Shown: in pieces, positions 37,185-45,697 of the stretch
How the letters are laid out: every line of letters starts with the position of its first letter
Position numbering within the stretch: the first letter of the stretch is position 1
NCBI GenBank assembly: GCA_964570285.1
Contig: CAZMXP010000029.1
Coordinates: 1 to 64,000 of the forward strand
Origin: CAZMXP01 sp964570285
Lineage (GTDB): Bacteria > Planctomycetota > PLA2
Reading direction: 5' to 3'
Length of the DNA: 64,000 nt
Translations under genes and position numbers: made by a program
The notes under the pieces: generated by a model
What the model saw: only the letters and a program-made list of their open reading frames with translations
What the model was told of the DNA's origin: nothing
Databases searched by the model: none

Positions 37185-37982
37185 ATGGCGACAGCGAAGA
37201 CATCCACCCGGAAGAGCGCGGGGGGGGCGAAGAAGGCGGCGGGGCCGCGCATGACGCTGGCCGAGGCGATGGCCGCCCTCGAGAAGGCGGGCAGCGAGCA
37301 GACGCGGAAGACCTACCGGCGGCACGGGGCCGACGATCCGATGTTCGGCGTCAGCTTCGCGACGCTGAAGACGCTCTGGAAGCGGATCGGCGTCGACCAC
37401 GAACTCGCGCTCGCGCTGTGGAAGACGGGCAACTTCGACGCGCGCAATCTCGCCGCGAAGGTCGTCGATCCGGCGAGGATGACGTCCGCCGAACTCGACC
37501 GCTGGGCGCGCACGCCGATGGCGCGCATGTGCGACGGCTATGTCGGGGCGGTCGCGGCGGAGGGGCCGCACGCGTCCGCGAAGGTGGCCGCGTGGCTCGC
37601 GGCCACGGGGGGGCACGAGCGTCTGGCCGGGTGGTCGCTGCTCGCGCGCATGGCGATGGTCGACGAGACGCTGCCTGACTCCTGGTTCCTCGAGCGGCTG
37701 GCCGCGATCGAGCAGTCGATCCACACGGCGCCGAACGCGGAGCGCTATGGCATGAACGGCGCCGTCATCGCGATCGGGTGCCGCAGCGCCGCCCTGCGCA
37801 AGGCGGCGGTGGCCGCCGCGAAGCGCATCGGCACGCTCGACATCGACCACGGCGACACCTCCTGCAAGACGCCCGACGCCGCCGCGTCCATCGAGAAGGC
37901 GTGGGCGCACTCGAAGTCGAAGGGCTTCTCAAGCCCGGCCGCCCACGAACGCTCCCGCGAGTCGATGCGCACGCGCTGCTGA
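37185..37982 (+). CDS. DNA alkylation repair-like (AlkD-type HEAT) protein
   Basis: 265 residues with Shine-Dalgarno GGAGGAG. After a Lys-rich tail-like N-terminus (ATAKTSTRKSAGGAKKAAG), six ALK/HEAT helical repeats follow: YRRHGADDPMFGVSFATLKT, ELALALWKTGNFDARNLAAK and AERYGMNGAVIAIGCRSAA. AlkD-fold proteins bind DNA and excise bulky alkylated bases; many environmental members of this subgroup are unproven. The conserved W and D of catalysis cannot be confirmed here. A mobile regulatory role is not indicated. Confidence 0.72.
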   Translation: MATAKTSTRKSAGGAKKAAGPRMTLAEAMAALEKAGSEQTRKTYRRHGADDPMFGVSFATLKTLWKRIGVDHELALALWKTGNFDARNLAAKVVDPARMTSAELDRWARTPMARMCDGYVGAVAAEGPHASAKVAAWLAATGGHERLAGWSLLARMAMVDETLPDSWFLERLAAIEQSIHTAPNAERYGMNGAVIAIGCRSAALRKAAVAAAKRIGTLDIDHGDTSCKTPDAAASIEKAWAHSKSKGFSSPAAHERSRESMRTRC

Positions 37983-38005
37983 GGGGGCCGGCGGGACCCG
38001 GCGCG

Positions 38006-39358
38006 CTATCCCGCGAAGAGCGCCACGCCTGTCCGGATGCCCGCGTAGAAGTCCTCGACGCGGTAGCGCTCGTTGGGGCTGTGCGCGCGCTCGCCGGGCG
38101 CGTAGGTGCCGAGCAGCAGCGGCTGCGTGCCGAGGATCTTCTGGAAGAGGTTCACGACGGGGATCGAGCCGCCCTCCCGCGTCAGCGCGGCGGGCTGGCC
38201 GAAGGCGGTCTCCAGCGCGGCGCGCGCGCGCTTGGCCCACGGCGTCTCGGGGTCGGTGAAGACGGCCGTCGCGCGGTGGCCCTCCCGCACGTGCAGCCGC
38301 ACGCCGGGGGGGCAGTGCTTGCGGAGGTGCCGTTCGAGGGCCGCGTAGACCTTTCCCGGATCCTGGCCGGGCACGATCCGGCAGGTGATCTTGCAACCGG
38401 CCTTCGCCGGGATGATCGTCTTGCTGCCCTCGCCCTGGTAGCCGCCGAAGATGCCGTTGATCTCGCAGGTGGGCCTCGCCCCCTTGCGCTCGAGGGTCGA
38501 GAAGCCCTCCTCCCCGAAGAGCGCCGCCGACCCTGTCTCCGCGAGGTACTCGGCGTCGTCGAAGGCGAGCGCGGCGGTGCGCGCGCGCTCCACGGCGCCG
38601 GGCGGCTTCACGCCGTCGTAGAAGCCCTCGACGGCGACGCGCCCGTCCGCGTCGTGGAGCGTGGCGATCAGCCGCGCGAGCGCCGTCGCGGGGTTTGCGA
38701 CCGTGCCGCCGTAGCTGCCGGAGTGCAGGTCGCGCCTGGGCCCCTCGACCGTCACCTCGGCGGCGAAGATGCCCCGCAGGCCGTAGCAAAAGGCGGGCAC
38801 GCCGCGGCTCCAGCCCGAAGTGTCGGCGATGACCAGCGCCTCGGCGGCCAACTCCTTCTTGTGCTTGCTGAGGAACTGCCCGACGACATCCCCGCCGCAC
38901 TCCTCCTCCCCCTCGATCACGACCTTGAGGTTTACCGGCAGCGATCCCGCCCCCTTCGCCCAGCACTCCGCCGCGAGCACGAGCGCGAGCGACGGCCCCT
39001 TGTCGTCGGCGCACCCCCGCGCCCGGATCTCGCCGTCGACGAGCGTCGGCTCGAAGGGCGGCGTCTCCCAGAGGTCCATGGGCTCCGGCGGCTGCACGTC
39101 GTAGTGGCCGTAGACGAGCAGCGTCGGCCGAGCCGGGTCCTCGAGGCGCCAGCCGTGCACCGTCGGCAGCCCCTCCCCCTCGAAGAGCCGCGTCTCGAAT
39201 CCCGCCTCGCGCAGGCGCTCGCGGATGAACTCCCCCGCGCGCCGCGCGTCGCCGTGACACTGCTTCTGCGCCGAGACCGACGGGATGCGCAGGTAGTCGA
39301 ACAGGAGCCCGAGAAACCTCTCGCGATGCTGTTCGAGATAGGCGAGCGCGCGTTCCAT
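38006..39358 (-). CDS. M20-family dipeptidase/peptidase
   Basis: 450 residues. The metal-binding motifs are all present: LVYGHYDVQPPEP (His and Asp), RGCADDKGP (Asp), IEGEEECGG (catalytic and metal Glu), IADTSGW (Asp) and the C-terminal RAHSPNERY His. PTCEINGIFGGYQGEGSKT belongs to the dimerisation domain. It is a cytosolic di-zinc aminoacylase or dipeptidase of the PepV/CNDP-like branch, about the usual length. TAGGCT (39365-39370, minus strand) ends 6 nt before the ATG. It follows the MobA-like gene by 9 bp on the same strand. Confidence 0.9.
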   Translation of the reverse strand: MERALAYLEQHRERFLGLLFDYLRIPSVSAQKQCHGDARRAGEFIRERLREAGFETRLFEGEGLPTVHGWRLEDPARPTLLVYGHYDVQPPEPMDLWETPPFEPTLVDGEIRARGCADDKGPSLALVLAAECWAKGAGSLPVNLKVVIEGEEECGGDVVGQFLSKHKKELAAEALVIADTSGWSRGVPAFCYGLRGIFAAEVTVEGPRRDLHSGSYGGTVANPATALARLIATLHDADGRVAVEGFYDGVKPPGAVERARTAALAFDDAEYLAETGSAALFGEEGFSTLERKGARPTCEINGIFGGYQGEGSKTIIPAKAGCKITCRIVPGQDPGKVYAALERHLRKHCPPGVRLHVREGHRATAVFTDPETPWAKRARAALETAFGQPAALTREGGSIPVVNLFQKILGTQPLLLGTYAPGERAHSPNERYRVEDFYAGIRTGVALFAG

Positions 39359-39367
39359 CCAGAGAGC

Positions 39368-39940
39368 CTAACCTCGCAGGTCGCCCCGCGCGACAAGCCG
39401 CGCGCGGCGCGCGCCGGCGCTCCCCGCCGCCGCGAGATCCTCCTCCGTGTCGATGTCGAAGAGGATGTCGGCGCTCGCCACGACGTGGAATGCAAGCTCC
39501 GCGCCGCGCCACACGTCGCTGGCAACCCGCGCCGTGAAGAAGGGCTCGCGCCGTGCCGCGAAGGCGGGGTGGCCGCGCCGCCCCCCGTGCACCGGAAGCA
39601 GGAAGGGCTTGTGGCATTCCCGGAACGCCTCGATCAGGGGTCGGAGCAGGTCCGGGGACAGCGCCGGCATGTCCGCCGGGGCGAAGGCGAAGGGGGTCGG
39701 GGGGCACGCCTCGATCCCCCGGCGCAGCGTGTCGATCATCTCCTCGCCGGGCTCGGCGAGCAGCACGCGCGGGTCGGCGGGCTGGGCCCGTCCGCAGAAG
39801 ACGACCGGCGAGAGCCCGGCCTCGAGGAAGTGGGCGCAGGCGAGATCGACGAGGCGCTGGCCCCCGATCCGCGCCTCGAGCTTCGGCGAGCCGAACCGCT
39901 CCGACCTCCCGCCGCCGAGGAGGATCCCCGCCACCTGCAT
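39368..39940 (-). CDS. MobA-like NTP transferase
   Basis: 190 residues from ATG 39940. GILLGGGRSERFGSPKLEARIGG is the nucleotide-binding loop (G-G-x-S/R-x-R-x-G-x-x-K). FAFAPADMPALSPDLLRPL holds the metal-binding Asp, and GRRGHPAFAARR and ILFDIDTEEDL are further MobA/MocA marks. It likely attaches a nucleotide to molybdopterin or a related small molecule, but no molybdenum cofactor genes are near, so the exact substrate is open. The start is set by TGTACT on the minus strand (39949-39954), ending 8 nt before it. Confidence 0.82.
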   Translation of the reverse strand: MQVAGILLGGGRSERFGSPKLEARIGGQRLVDLACAHFLEAGLSPVVFCGRAQPADPRVLLAEPGEEMIDTLRRGIEACPPTPFAFAPADMPALSPDLLRPLIEAFRECHKPFLLPVHGGRRGHPAFAARREPFFTARVASDVWRGAELAFHVVASADILFDIDTEEDLAAAGSAGARRARLVARGDLRG

Positions 39941-39948
39941 CGGCCCAG

Positions 39949-39956
39949 AGTACACT
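39949..39956. promoter_or_regulatory. overlapping divergent -10 elements
   Basis: On the plus strand TACACT (39951-39956) ends 7 nt before GTG 39964. On the minus strand TGTACT (39949-39954) ends 8 nt before ATG 39940. The hexamers share four bases, so only one polymerase can open this 23-bp gap at a time. Both mRNAs would be leaderless. Confidence 0.6.
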
Positions 39957-39963
39957 CCCCGCC

Positions 39964-40785
39964 GTGCGGCTCCTCGCCCTTCTCGCGCTCCTTGCGGCCT
40001 GCGCCCGGAGCCCCGCGCGCGGGGAGGGAGTCGTCTCGCTCCTGCCCTCCTTCACCGAGATCCTCGTCGCGCTGGGGGAGGAGCGGCGCCTCGTCGGCTG
40101 CACGGCCTATTGCAAGCCGGGCCGCGAGGTGGTCCGCCTGCCGTGGCAGGACGCCGCGGCGGCCGAGGCGATCCTGCGCGTCGGGCCCTCGGTCGTGCTG
40201 AAGCAGGCCCCCCGCACCCCCGAGGATCCGCTCAAGGCGGCTCTGGAACGCGCCCACGTGCGCGTCCTCTCGCTGCCGAGCGAGACGATCGCCGACGTGC
40301 GCGCGGCCATCCTCGCGATCGGCGCCGAGTTCGGCAGGAGCGCCGACGCGGCGGCCTACCTCGCGCGGTTCGATGCCGACCTCGACGCGGCGCGCGCGGT
40401 CTCCGCCGGCCGGGCCAGCCCGTCGGTGCTCTTCGTGACGCGGCGGAGCGCGGGCGCCGTCGCCAACATCGATGCCGCCGGCCCGGGCACCTTCCTCGAC
40501 GAGCTGATCCGCGCCGCGGGCGGGCGCAACGCGCTCGCCGACCTCGACGCGCCCTACCCGACGATCACGCTCGAGACCTTCGTGCGCCGCGCGCCGGAGG
40601 TGATCATCGACAACCTGCCCGCGGAGGGCGACCCGCTCGGGGCGTGGCGCAAGTTCGCGGGGCAGGTGCCGGCGGTGCGCGACGGGCGCGTCTTCGCCGT
40701 GCGCGACGCCGCCCTGCTCATCCCGGGGCCGCGCCTGCCGGAGGCGGTGCGGCGCCTCGCGGAGATGATCCATGGCCGCCCTTGA
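39964..40785 (+). CDS. btuF: cobalamin-binding periplasmic protein (BtuF-like)
   Basis: 273 residues from GTG 39964. Signal peptide (RLLALLALLAACARSPARG) with a possible lipobox at AAC. VVSLLPSFTEILVALG-type N-terminus, TAYCKPGR, VGPSVVLKQA and GGRNALADL fit BtuF/FecB-like metal-cofactor binding proteins. It would deliver vitamin B12 or a siderophore to the ABC importer encoded next. No TonB receptor is present. The end overlaps the ATPase gene by 14 bp. Confidence 0.8.
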   Translation: MRLLALLALLAACARSPARGEGVVSLLPSFTEILVALGEERRLVGCTAYCKPGREVVRLPWQDAAAAEAILRVGPSVVLKQAPRTPEDPLKAALERAHVRVLSLPSETIADVRAAILAIGAEFGRSADAAAYLARFDADLDAARAVSAGRASPSVLFVTRRSAGAVANIDAAGPGTFLDELIRAAGGRNALADLDAPYPTITLETFVRRAPEVIIDNLPAEGDPLGAWRKFAGQVPAVRDGRVFAVRDAALLIPGPRLPEAVRRLAEMIHGRP

Positions 40786-41494
40786 GCTCTCGGGCGTCAC
40801 GGTGCGCTACGGCGCGCGCGTCGTGCTCGACGCGATCGACCTCCGCGTGGGCGAGCGCGAGCGCGTCGCGCTGATCGGCCCCAACGGCAGCGGCAAGACG
40901 ACGCTGCTCCGGGCGCTGGCGGGCATCGTCAAGCCCGATGCCGGGCGCGCGCGGCCGGCGGGGGATCTCGACCGCGCGGCGCTGGCGCGGCGCCTCTCGT
41001 TCCTCCCGCAGGAGGAGTTCTGGGAGTTCCCCTTCACGGTCGCGCAGGTCGTCGCGTGCGGGCGGTTCGTCTTCCGCGACCACGACGCGGGCGCGGTCGA
41101 GGGGGCGATCGCCCGCGTCGGGCTCGAGGGGCTGCGCCACCGCCTGATCACCGAGCTGAGCGGCGGCGAACGCCGCCTCGCGCTGCTCGCGCGCTCGCTC
41201 GCGCAGCAGGCGCCGGCGCTGCTGCTCGACGAGCCGACGACCGCCCTCGACCTCGAGCACCGCCACGCGGTGCTGTCGATCCTCGGCGCGTTCGAGGGGG
41301 CGGTGCTGCTGTCGACCCACGACCTCGACGCCGCGGCGTCGTGCGCGCGCATCGTGGTGCTCGACAGGGGACGCGTCGCCGCGGACGGGGCCCCGGAGCA
41401 GGTCCTCACGGTGGAACTCCTGCGCGACGTCTTCCGGGTCGAGGCGCGCATCCTGCGGGAAGGGGGGCGGATCCATGTGGTCGCGCCGGTCTAG
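40772..41494 (+). CDS. btuD: BtuD/FecE-type ABC importer ATPase
   Basis: 240 residues. Walker A GPNGSGKTT, the LSGGERR signature at about residue 130, Walker B LLLDEPTTALD and H-loop STHD are intact. It overlaps the substrate-binding and permease genes on both sides (14 and 20 bp). It powers uptake of cobalamin or a ferric chelate. Length normal. Confidence 0.88.
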   Translation: MAALELSGVTVRYGARVVLDAIDLRVGERERVALIGPNGSGKTTLLRALAGIVKPDAGRARPAGDLDRAALARRLSFLPQEEFWEFPFTVAQVVACGRFVFRDHDAGAVEGAIARVGLEGLRHRLITELSGGERRLALLARSLAQQAPALLLDEPTTALDLEHRHAVLSILGAFEGAVLLSTHDLDAAASCARIVVLDRGRVAADGAPEQVLTVELLRDVFRVEARILREGGRIHVVAPV

Positions 41495-42446
41495 CCGGGT
41501 CGTCGCCGGCGCGGCGGTGCTGTTCGTCCTCGGGGGGGTCCTCGCCCCGCTCTGCGGTCCCGCGCTCGACCTCGGCCTCGGGAGCCACCGCTTCATCCTG
41601 TGGGACCTGCGGGTGCCGCGGGCGGCGCTCGGCCTCGTCGCGGGGGCGGCGCTGGCCGCGGCCGGCGTCGTGATGCAGGCGATCCTGCGCAACCCCCTCG
41701 CGACCCCCTACACCCTCGGCGTCTCCAGCGGCTCGGCCCTCGGCGTGGTGCTCGCCGTCGCCCTCGGCATCGAGAGCGTGCTCGAACCGCTGGTGGCGCT
41801 GCCCGCCGTCGGCATGGCGGGCGCGATCCTCGTCATCGCCCTCACCTACCGCGTCGCCCGCGTGCGCGGCCGCCTGCCCGCCCCGACGCTGCTGCTCGCC
41901 GGCGTGGCGTTGACGTACACCTTCAGCGCGCTGATCCTCGCGATCCAGTACACGAGCACGCCGGAGGACGCGCTGCGCATCCTGCGCTGGCTCGTCGGCA
42001 GCCTCGAGTCGGGGTACGGCCTCCGGGCGGTCGCCATCGTCGGGATCGCCGCGGCTGCCGGGATCGCCTATCTGGCCCCGCTCGGCCGCGCGTTCAACGC
42101 GCTCGCCGGCGGCGAGGAGTCGGCGATGGGGGTGGGGGTGGATGTCGAGCGCGTCATCCGGCGCGCCTACCTCGCCTCGTCGCTGATGGTCGGCGCCGTC
42201 GTCGCGTTCGTCGGGCCCATCGGCTTCATCGGCCTGCTCGTGCCCCACACCCTGCGGCTGCTCGGCCTCGCCGACAACCGCCTGCTGCTGCCCGCGAGCG
42301 CGCTCGCCGGGGGCGGCTTCCTCGCGCTCTGCGACGGCCTTTCCAACTTCATGTCCGAGCCGCACCTGCCGGTCGGCGTGCTGACCCACCTGCTCGGGGG
42401 CCCGTTCTTCCTCGTGATCCTGCTGCGCGAGAAGCAACGGATGTGA
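41475..42446 (+). CDS. btuC: BtuC/FecCD-type permease
   Basis: 323 residues with about ten membrane helices. RNPLATPYTLGVSSGSALG is the classic FecCD motif, as is GPIGFIGLLVPHTLRLLG, the conserved region contacting the ATPase. Last gene of the btuFDC set; the next gene has its own -10 (TACGAT) 22 bp further on. Confidence 0.9.
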   Translation: MWSRRSSRVVAGAAVLFVLGGVLAPLCGPALDLGLGSHRFILWDLRVPRAALGLVAGAALAAAGVVMQAILRNPLATPYTLGVSSGSALGVVLAVALGIESVLEPLVALPAVGMAGAILVIALTYRVARVRGRLPAPTLLLAGVALTYTFSALILAIQYTSTPEDALRILRWLVGSLESGYGLRAVAIVGIAAAAGIAYLAPLGRAFNALAGGEESAMGVGVDVERVIRRAYLASSLMVGAVVAFVGPIGFIGLLVPHTLRLLGLADNRLLLPASALAGGGFLALCDGLSNFMSEPHLPVGVLTHLLGGPFFLVILLREKQRM

Positions 42447-42467
42447 CGGATGGATTACGATACGGCC

Positions 42468-43463
42468 ATGCGCTGGCTGATCGTGCTGCTGCTTGCCCCG
42501 GCCTTCGCGCGCGCAGAGGAGGTCACCTGGCCGAAGGGCGTCTACGCCTGCGCGCCGCTCGAGTGCGAACTGCTCGTGCCCGAGGGGTGGACCATCGTCG
42601 GGGACCGCACCGGCTTCTCGGCGATCGGGCAGGGCATGGGCATGGTGGTCTCGCGCGAGCCCCTCTTCCACGACGAGAAGGAGTTCGCCGCCGTCTGGCA
42701 GAAGCAGATCGACGCCGCGGGCCGCAAGGCGAAGGTCGAGACCTTCAGGGTGGGGCGCCTCAGCGCGTGGGGCGCCGCCTGGGAGGCCGCCGTCGAGTCC
42801 GGCATGCGCGCGATCCGCGTCGCGCGCGTCTACGTGCCCGACGTGGAGATGCTCTACAACGTCTCCCTGAGCGCGCCCGCCGGCGGGGCCGACCTGAAGG
42901 CGATCGCCGACGGCGCCTTGAAGGGGTTCAAGTTCACCGGAAGCAGACCCAAGCTGGCCTTCCAGAAGCAGGTGGTCGGCGCGGAGCGCATGTCGGTGCC
43001 GCTGATGGAGGGTTATGAGGAATTGCCGCGCGAGGTCGTGCTGGGCGGCGGCGCCGGCGCGGACTACGCGAAGGTGCTTCCCGGGTACGGCTCGCCGCAC
43101 CTGGCCGGGGCGCTGAACCTCGACGCCTTCTCGGCCAACGGCGTGATCCTGCAGGACGGCAGCATCCTCTCCGGTACCGACCTGAAGGGCGCCGTCGAGA
43201 CGTGGTTCCGCATGGACCAGAGCCGGTTCCCGGAGATCACGGCCAAGCCGAAGATCCGCTCCTGGTGGTGCGGGCGCGAGAAGGCCCAGTGCATCGAGGT
43301 GGGGGTCCGGGGGCCGGACGGCCTGCCCAAGCTCTACTTCGCGGCGGCGTGCCGGGTGAAGCAGACCACCTACGTCGTCGAGTTGATCGTCGACGCGCGC
43401 GAGGAGCGCCTCTACAAGGACCTGTTCAAGCAACTCTGTGCGGAAGTCTCGTTCAAGGAGTAG
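42468..43463 (+). CDS. secreted hypothetical protein
   Basis: 331 residues from ATG 42468. Signal peptide RWLIVLLLAPAFARAEE. Beta-rich body with no motif I recognise (CELLVPEGWTIVGDRTGF; EVSFKE at the end). A longer frame opens 18 bp upstream, but TACGAT (42456-42461) ends 6 nt before this ATG and the signal peptide begins here, so 42468 is preferred. It lies between btuC and a PfpI-like gene, the latter 3 bp away. Confidence 0.72.
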   Translation: MRWLIVLLLAPAFARAEEVTWPKGVYACAPLECELLVPEGWTIVGDRTGFSAIGQGMGMVVSREPLFHDEKEFAAVWQKQIDAAGRKAKVETFRVGRLSAWGAAWEAAVESGMRAIRVARVYVPDVEMLYNVSLSAPAGGADLKAIADGALKGFKFTGSRPKLAFQKQVVGAERMSVPLMEGYEELPREVVLGGGAGADYAKVLPGYGSPHLAGALNLDAFSANGVILQDGSILSGTDLKGAVETWFRMDQSRFPEITAKPKIRSWWCGREKAQCIEVGVRGPDGLPKLYFAAACRVKQTTYVVELIVDAREERLYKDLFKQLCAEVSFKE

Positions 43464-43466
43464 CGG

Positions 43467-43985
43467 ATGGCGAAAGTCGCAGTGCTGATCGAGGCGCTCT
43501 ACCAGGATCTCGAGGTCTGGTACCCCTACCTCCGCCTGAAGGAGGAGGGGCACGAGACGATCGCCGCGGGGTGCGGCGAGGCGAAGTACACCGGGAAGTA
43601 CGGCTACCCGATCACGGTCGATGCGCAGGTCGGCGACCTCGACGCGCGGACGCTCGACGGCCTCGTGATCCCCGGCGGCTGGGCCCCCGACCGGCTGCGG
43701 ATGCACAATCCGGTCCTCGAACTGACGCGCCGGATGATGGAGCAGCAGAAGGTCGTCGCGGCGATCTGCCACGCCGGCTGGGTGCTCGCCTCCGCCGGCG
43801 TCTGCAAGGGGCGCGAACTGACCAGCTTCGTCGCGATCAAGGACGATCTCGTGAACGCGGGCGCCCGCTGGGTGGACCGCGAGGTGGTCCGCGACGGGGG
43901 GCTCATCACCTCCCGCACGCCGGGCGACCTGCCGGCCTTCATGAAGAGCACCCTGGCGGCCCTCCGCGAGCGCAAGCCCTCTTGA
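43467..43985 (+). CDS. DJ-1/PfpI-family protein
   Basis: 172 residues. The nucleophile elbow is AAICHAGWVLASAG (Cys in a C-H-A/G-G/W loop), with LDGLVIPGGWAPDRLR (strand with Glu/Asp neighbours) and the Glu of VLIEALYQDLE in the usual place. DJ-1/PfpI proteins act as glyoxalases, chaperones or peptidases on damaged sugars and proteins. The exact reaction is not predictable. The stop overlaps the next gene's TTG as TTGA. Confidence 0.85.
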   Translation: MAKVAVLIEALYQDLEVWYPYLRLKEEGHETIAAGCGEAKYTGKYGYPITVDAQVGDLDARTLDGLVIPGGWAPDRLRMHNPVLELTRRMMEQQKVVAAICHAGWVLASAGVCKGRELTSFVAIKDDLVNAGARWVDREVVRDGGLITSRTPGDLPAFMKSTLAALRERKPS

Positions 43986-44245
43986 AGTACCTCATCTGGT
44001 ACCTCGCGGGCATCAACCTGCTCGCCTACGTCGTCTACTGGCTCGACAAGCGGCGCGCGGAGAAGGGCCAGCGCCGCATCTCGGAGCGCGAACTCCTCCT
44101 CTGGGCGGCCGCGGGCGGCTCTCTCGGCGCCTTCCTCGCGATGCGTCGCTTCCGCCACAAGACCGCCAAGATGAGCTTCCGCCTCGGCTTCTTCGGCATC
44201 GTGCTGCTGCAAGTCGTCGTGCTCTACCTCGTCCTCACCCGGTAG
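43982..44245 (+). CDS. small DUF1294 membrane protein
   Basis: 87 residues from TTG 43982, overlapping the previous stop by 4 bp. Two hydrophobic segments (LIWYLAGINLLAYVVYWLD and FGIVLLQVVVLYLVL) flank the DUF1294 signature RRISERELLLWAAAGGSLGA, with FRHKTAKMSFRLGF afterwards. DUF1294 proteins are small inner-membrane proteins of unknown role. Last gene of the btuF-to-DUF1294 run. Confidence 0.85.
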   Translation: MKYLIWYLAGINLLAYVVYWLDKRRAEKGQRRISERELLLWAAAGGSLGAFLAMRRFRHKTAKMSFRLGFFGIVLLQVVVLYLVLTR

Positions 44246-44259
44246 GGCCCCTCGGGGCC
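44246..44259. terminator. short GC hairpin between convergent genes
   Basis: GGCCCC (44246-44251) and GGGGCC (44254-44259) form a 6-bp stem directly after the DUF1294 stop. GC-rich sequence follows. There is no U-tract, so terminator function is likely but not proven. Confidence 0.35.
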
Positions 44260-44296
44260 GATACCCCGCGCAGCGGGCGACGGGCCCCCGCGCCCC

Positions 44297-45697
44297 CTAT
44301 TTTTCCGCCTTCCGCCAGTCCTCCCACGCCTTCTCGAGCATCGGCTCCGTCGGCGCGAGGCGGCTCGCCTCCTTCAGGTGCAGTTCGGCCCCCGCGAGGT
44401 CGCCGCGACGGATCAGCGCCACCGCGAGAAGGATGCGCGGCGGCACGCGCGCGGGCGCGATCGCCACGGCCGCGCGGTACGCCTCCACCGCTTCATCGCC
44501 GCGCCCGCACTCTTCGAGTGCAAGCCCTCTTGCGAACGCGGCGTCTCCGTTCTCGGGCTGGAGGGCGACGCACCGCCGGAAGGACTCGGCCGCCTCGGCG
44601 AACTGGCCGAGCTCTTTCAGCGTCATGCCGAGGCCGTACCAGGCGGCCGCGTACTCCGGCGCGATCCTGACGGCGTGTCGCGCCGCCGCCGCCGCCTCCG
44701 CGTGCTGCTGGCGCCTGCTCTCGACAATGGCAAGCAGAGCCCAACCTTCGGCGTCGCCGGGGAAGCGCTCCGTGGCGGCCAGAAGCGCCTGCCGGGCCTC
44801 GTCGATGCGCTCTAGCCCGAGCAGGCAGGAGCCCAGGTAGACGCGAGCCTTTCCGTTCTCGGGATCGGCCTCCACGACCTGCCGGTAGAGGAGTTCCGCC
44901 TCTGCAAAACGTTTCCCCTTTGCGAGCCTGTTGGCCCGCTCGAAGGAGGCCTTCTCCGACAGGTCCATCTGGCGCAGTTCGACCGTCCACGGGTCGGGGA
45001 CCGGGCGCGACAGAGGCTCGCGTCGCGCCGCCATCTCGGCGAGCACCGCGGCGCGCTCCTCGTCCCCCGTCCTGCGGCAGATGCGGGCCAGCTCCTGCGC
45101 GACATCCGCCCCCGACCCAGGCAGCGGCAGCGCCCGCTCGAGCATCTCCTTCGCCTCCGCGAGCTCGCCCCCCGCGAGTCTGAGCCGCGCGAGGGTGAGC
45201 AGCGGGAGCGGCGTGTCCGGAAGCAGCGCCGTGACGCGGCGCAGGGAGGCCTCCGCCTCCTCCCCTTCCCCGAGGTGGGCGAGCACGCGCCCGAGGTGGT
45301 ACCACGCCGCCGCGTTGTCGGGGGCGAGCCGCACCACTTCGCGGTACGCCTCCGCCGCCCGGCTGTGGTCGTGGTCGTGCTCGACCGTTGCCGCGCCGTA
45401 CCACCAGCGCGGATTCTCCGGGTCGAGCCCTCTCGCCACGTCGAAGCAGGCGATCGCCTCCGAGTCCATCTGGTGTGCCGAGAAGAGCATCGCGAGCCTG
45501 CCCCAGTGCCCTGCCGTCGGGCTCTCGCGCACCGCGGCACTGGCCGCTTCGAGCGCCTCGCGCACCGCGTCCGGGAGGCCTGCCGCCGGCAGGGCGGGCG
45601 GCGCGACCGTCGCCGGCGCGCGCACCATGATCCACGACAGCGCCGCAAGTGCCGCCGCGGCGCAGCCGACAGCCAGCAGCACCATGAGGCGGCTCAT
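44297..45697 (-). CDS. membrane-anchored tetratricopeptide-repeat protein
   Basis: 466 residues from ATG 45697, which overlaps the previous stop as ATGA. One N-terminal membrane helix (LMVLLAVGCAAAALAALSWIM), then about ten TPR units (for example NAAAWYHLGRVLAHLGEGEE and AEGWALLAIVESRRQQHAEA). CRTAC1-type proteins are often encoded next to TPR proteins, so the two may form a surface complex. No enzymatic domain. Confidence 0.87.
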   Translation of the reverse strand: MSRLMVLLAVGCAAAALAALSWIMVRAPATVAPPALPAAGLPDAVREALEAASAAVRESPTAGHWGRLAMLFSAHQMDSEAIACFDVARGLDPENPRWWYGAATVEHDHDHSRAAEAYREVVRLAPDNAAAWYHLGRVLAHLGEGEEAEASLRRVTALLPDTPLPLLTLARLRLAGGELAEAKEMLERALPLPGSGADVAQELARICRRTGDEERAAVLAEMAARREPLSRPVPDPWTVELRQMDLSEKASFERANRLAKGKRFAEAELLYRQVVEADPENGKARVYLGSCLLGLERIDEARQALLAATERFPGDAEGWALLAIVESRRQQHAEAAAAARHAVRIAPEYAAAWYGLGMTLKELGQFAEAAESFRRCVALQPENGDAAFARGLALEECGRGDEAVEAYRAAVAIAPARVPPRILLAVALIRRGDLAGAELHLKEASRLAPTEPMLEKAWEDWRKAEK

